From: Bacillota bacterium
Lineage (GTDB): Bacteria; Bacillota; Clostridia; Christensenellales; CAG-138
Direction: 5' to 3'
Length of the DNA stretch: 7,593 nt
NCBI GenBank assembly: GCA_023458615.1
Contig: JAEWYV010000202.1
Coordinates: forward strand, 1-7,593
Position numbers and translations under genes: made by a program. Positions 6,036-7,593 of this stretch are shown here, one piece after another. Position 1 is the stretch's first letter. Every line of letters starts with the position of its first letter. Under the pieces are notes generated by a model. The model saw nothing but the letters and a program-made list of their open reading frames with translations. It was not told the origin of the DNA and searched no databases.

Positions 6036-6062
6036 ACTAAAACAAAACTTTCGCTTCGTCAA
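6034..6062 (-). promoter_or_regulatory. Promoter of perR-rubrerythrin
   Basis: On the minus strand -35 TTGACG (6062-6057, five of six) is followed after 17 bases by TAGTAT (6039-6034). A perfect TATAAT lies three bases further on (6036-6031), but with a 20-base spacer. Either way, transcription starts in or just after the palindromic operator region. Confidence 0.6.
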
Positions 6063-6073
6063 GTGGTATTCCA

Positions 6074-6094
6074 ACATTTTTCACAGAAAATTGT
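6074..6094 (-). terminator. Weak AT-rich hairpin after ribU
   Basis: ACAATTTTC and GAAAAATGT (6094-6086 and 6082-6074) can form a nine-base stem with one mismatch and a three-base loop, beginning four bases after the ribU stop codon. There is no clean U-tract after it, so termination before perR is uncertain and some read-through is possible. Confidence 0.25.
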
Positions 6095-6097
6095 ATG

Positions 6098-6676
6098 CTA
6101 TTCTTCCAGCGCTTCCTTCTTCGGCTGAATCAGTCTCTTTTCGAAAAGCTTTGCCACGCGCTTATAGAGCAGGAATGTCAAAATTGAATTTGCCACCGTC
6201 TTGATTGCGTTAAACGGAATGATGACCGTTGGCAAAAGCGCGATGACTGTTTCCTTCGGCACACCAAAGAAATGCACTGTAAAGATCAAGTTCATCGGAA
6301 CCATCATCAGTGTTTGCAACACTGCACCGAGCGCCATTCCAAACAGCGCGGAAGAGCGTGTTTTATGGTTTCGATAGATCAATCCTGCCGCGACCACATA
6401 AGATCCTGTCGCAAAAAAGTGCATCACCGCGCCAACCCAAAGGCTCTGCGGCGAAACAAGCAGCCACTGGAGAAGGCTCACCACCGCCGTCAGCGCAAGT
6501 CCCCACCATGGCCCGAACAAAAACGTTCCGATCAGAATCGGCACATCCGCCATATCATATTCCAGATAGGTCGCGGCTGGAAAAATCGGAAAATGGATGG
6601 CGTAAACGAGGATGATGGACAGCGCGGTGAGCATGCCGAGCTTTACCATACGGTCGATATAAAGTTTCTGTTTCAT
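6098..6676 (-). CDS. ribU: Riboflavin ECF transporter S-component, RibU type
   Basis: This 192-residue membrane protein has about six hydrophobic segments (roughly 11-29, 44-60, 60-75, 80-101, 111-136 and 145-171). This is the size and fold expected of the substrate-binding S-component of an energy-coupling factor importer. LEYDMADVP (38-46) matches the LEYDxSDxP signature of RibU, and the end (PFNAIKT...FLLYKR) is typical of these proteins. RibU captures riboflavin and works with shared EcfA, EcfA' and EcfT subunits, which are not in this window. The ATG at 6676 is preceded by AGGAGG (6693-6688) and lies just past the riboswitch terminator. An upstream in-frame ATG at 6763 falls inside the riboswitch and is rejected. 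The FMN riboswitch strongly supports riboflavin as the substrate. Confidence 0.93.
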   Translation of the reverse strand: MKQKLYIDRMVKLGMLTALSIILVYAIHFPIFPAATYLEYDMADVPILIGTFLFGPWWGLALTAVVSLLQWLLVSPQSLWVGAVMHFFATGSYVVAAGLIYRNHKTRSSALFGMALGAVLQTLMMVPMNLIFTVHFFGVPKETVIALLPTVIIPFNAIKTVANSILTFLLYKRVAKLFEKRLIQPKKEALEE

Positions 6677-6698
6677 ATTCGTTTGTTCCTCCTGATTC

Positions 6699-6726
6699 AA
6701 AAAGCCCCGCGATACAATCGCGGGGC
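6699..6726 (-). terminator. Riboswitch-controlled intrinsic terminator
   Basis: A perfect ten-base stem, GCCCCGCGAT with ATCGCGGGGC (6726-6717 and 6713-6704), and a three-base loop are followed by TTTTT (6703-6699) on the minus strand. It lies between the FMN aptamer and the ribU ribosome site, so FMN binding should end transcription before the gene. Its 5' arm can also pair with the GGGGC-rich 5' strand of the aptamer, a possible antiterminator. Confidence 0.93.
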
Positions 6727-6752
6727 ATATACAAAGCCAAAATATGGCATTT

Positions 6753-6904
6753 GCTTCTCTCATCCGGACTTCTGCGGAGATGGTCTCCGCCGTTTACCGT
6801 CGGCAACGGATTGATACCGTTTCGACCGCTTGCGCGGCTCGCGGGCTTGTCGGCAACCATGTGCCGCTTCACCGCCGGTGGGGAATTGCACCCCGCCCCG
6901 AAGC
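6753..6904 (-). ncRNA. FMN riboswitch (RFN element)
   Basis: Read on the minus strand, the region shows the conserved RFN blocks in order: CTTCGGGGCGGGGTGCAATT, CCCCACCGGCGGT, AAGCCCGCGAGC, then AATCCGTTGCCGACGGT, and finally AGTCCGGATGAGAGAAG. The closing stem P1 is GCTTC (6904-6900) with GAAGC (6757-6753). The aptamer binds flavin mononucleotide. Here it sits upstream of a strong terminator and ribU, so high FMN should switch off riboflavin uptake by premature termination. All core blocks appear intact. Confidence 0.97.
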
Positions 6905-6951
6905 TAATATTTAACTTTCAGTATCCTCAAATGCATTTTTCGGATGCGCAT

Positions 6952-6980
6952 ATCGTATCACGATGTTTTTCGAAAAGCAA
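6952..6980 (-). promoter_or_regulatory. Candidate promoter for the riboswitch-ribU transcript
   Basis: On the minus strand TTGCTT (6980-6975) and TACGAT (6957-6952) are separated by 17 bases. The boxes match consensus only at three and four of six positions, but the spacing is ideal and the predicted start near 6945 lies about 40 bases before the aptamer. No better candidate is seen between the addA stop and the riboswitch. Confidence 0.45.
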
Positions 6981-7024
6981 GTGTACGCTTTTGATCTCTT
7001 CGTGAATTTATCACAAAACACGAA
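6973..7024 (-). terminator. Weak hairpins at the end of addA
   Basis: Two small inverted repeats follow or overlap the addA stop: TTCGTG/CACGAA (7024-7019 and 7004-6999) and AAAAGC/GCTTTT (6992-6987 and 6978-6973). The second has a U-rich 3' arm but a weak A-U stem, and it overlaps the -35 box proposed for ribU. Termination here is possible but not well supported. Confidence 0.25.
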
Positions 7025-7593
7025 CCGAGGCGCGATGGCTCAAGAGCACCACAAATGCCTCCTTTACATGACGCCCCGTGATGGATTCCAGGGCGAGTGC
7101 ATAGAGCCTGAGCTGCTCGGTGTGCCGCGCCGCCGCTTCTGGAGTGTCCTCGCCCGGGCGTACTCGGTCGGTTTTGTAGTCCACAATGATCCACATGCCG
7201 TCTTCCAGAAAACATACATCCAGAACACCTTGCAGGAGCACCGTCTCCTCGGCAGCTATGCCGAAAAGCTGCTCCGCGTCCATCGGATACGAGAACGATA
7301 CTTCACGTTCCAAACGCTCGGCGTTTTTCATACGCAGAAACAGCGGTTCCTGCGTAAACCAGCCAATCGCCTCCACGTCCGCGGCCGCCGCTTGTTCCGG
7401 CGTGATCCGCCCGCTTTCGGCAAGGTGCGTTAGATAGTCTGCAATCGCCTCCGCGCTCTGCTGTGGCACAAGCGGAAGATACTGCATCGCCGTGTGTGTC
7501 GCAGTTCCGGCAAAAGCCGCATTTTTCGCCCCGCCAAGAAACGCCGGGCGATGAAACTCCGGCAGTTTTTCCTCTCCACGCACCACGCGACTC
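7011..7593 (-). CDS. addA: ATP-dependent helicase/nuclease subunit A, C-terminal nuclease end (partial)
   Basis: The frame is open at the right edge of the window and ends at TGA 7013-7011, so only the last 193 or so residues are seen. They carry the RecB-family nuclease motifs of the AddA C terminus. Numbered from the GTG codon at 7586, these are GTATHTAMQ with H31, the RE pair at 94-95, G120-V-L-D123, the D136-Y-K138-T-D signature, and Q158-x3-Y162 (QLRLY). AddA is the UvrD-like helicase and nuclease subunit of AddAB, which resects double-strand breaks for RecA loading and helps degrade foreign linear DNA. The GTG is internal, not the gene start; the helicase domains must lie to the right. 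The catalytic residues look intact. AddB would normally be the partner and is not in view. Confidence 0.9.
   Translation of the reverse strand, partial: SRVVRGEEKLPEFHRPAFLGGAKNAAFAGTATHTAMQYLPLVPQQSAEAIADYLTHLAESGRITPEQAAAADVEAIGWFTQEPLFLRMKNAERLEREVSFSYPMDAEQLFGIAAEETVLLQGVLDVCFLEDGMWIIVDYKTDRVRPGEDTPEAAARHTEQLRLYALALESITGRHVKEAFVVLLSHRASVRVL

Noticed and set aside
6677..6763. Upstream in-frame ATG that would add 29 residues to RibU
   Set aside because: The extension would be encoded by the FMN aptamer and the terminator. The ATG at 6676 has its own AGGAGG and begins the normal RibU N terminus.
1..7593. CRISPR array, tRNA/rRNA genes, defence island or prophage genes
   Set aside because: No regularly spaced repeats, no tRNA cloverleaf and no phage or defence families were seen. 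The AddA fragment is a housekeeping repair enzyme, and the only mobile DNA is the IS3-family end.

Overview
This window looks like chromosomal DNA of an anaerobic, moderately GC-rich Firmicute of the Clostridia type. This is inferred from the gene families: a PerR-type peroxide regulator next to a rubrerythrin, an FMN riboswitch in front of a RibU-type riboflavin S-component, an AddA-type recombination nuclease, strong AGGAGG ribosome binding sites and sigma-A-like promoters. No ribosomal RNA or other marker is present to narrow it further.

Every supported gene lies on the minus strand, so transcription runs right to left. The layout in that direction is as follows. At 7593-7011 is the C-terminal nuclease end of addA, cut by the window edge. 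At 6980-6676 is a promoter, a complete FMN riboswitch and an intrinsic terminator, followed by ribU (6676-6098). At 6062-6013 is a promoter with a PerR-box-like palindrome, then perR (5966-5574) and rubrerythrin (5483-4944), closed by a strong terminator at 4858-4830. A 422-base gene-free control region (4943-4522) carries a degenerate CIRCE (HrcA-type) element, two candidate promoters and leader inverted repeats. It leads into lon (4521-2146), which overlaps engB/ysxC (2165-1479) by 20 bases. A near-consensus promoter at 1403-1375 starts a two-gene unit: a small double zinc-knuckle acidic protein (1333-1007) and a COG1768-like metallophosphoesterase (964-281). At 244-1 is the left end of an IS3-family insertion sequence with the start of its OrfA.

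Functionally the window is mostly housekeeping and stress handling: protein quality control (Lon), ribosome assembly (EngB), peroxide defence (PerR and rubrerythrin), riboflavin uptake under FMN feedback, and DNA break processing (AddA). I found no convincing new defence or mobile system. The most informative signals are regulatory: the CIRCE-like site at lon, the overlapping palindromes at perR, the leader structures of lon, and the insertion sequence that appears to have landed inside the terminator of the metallophosphoesterase gene.
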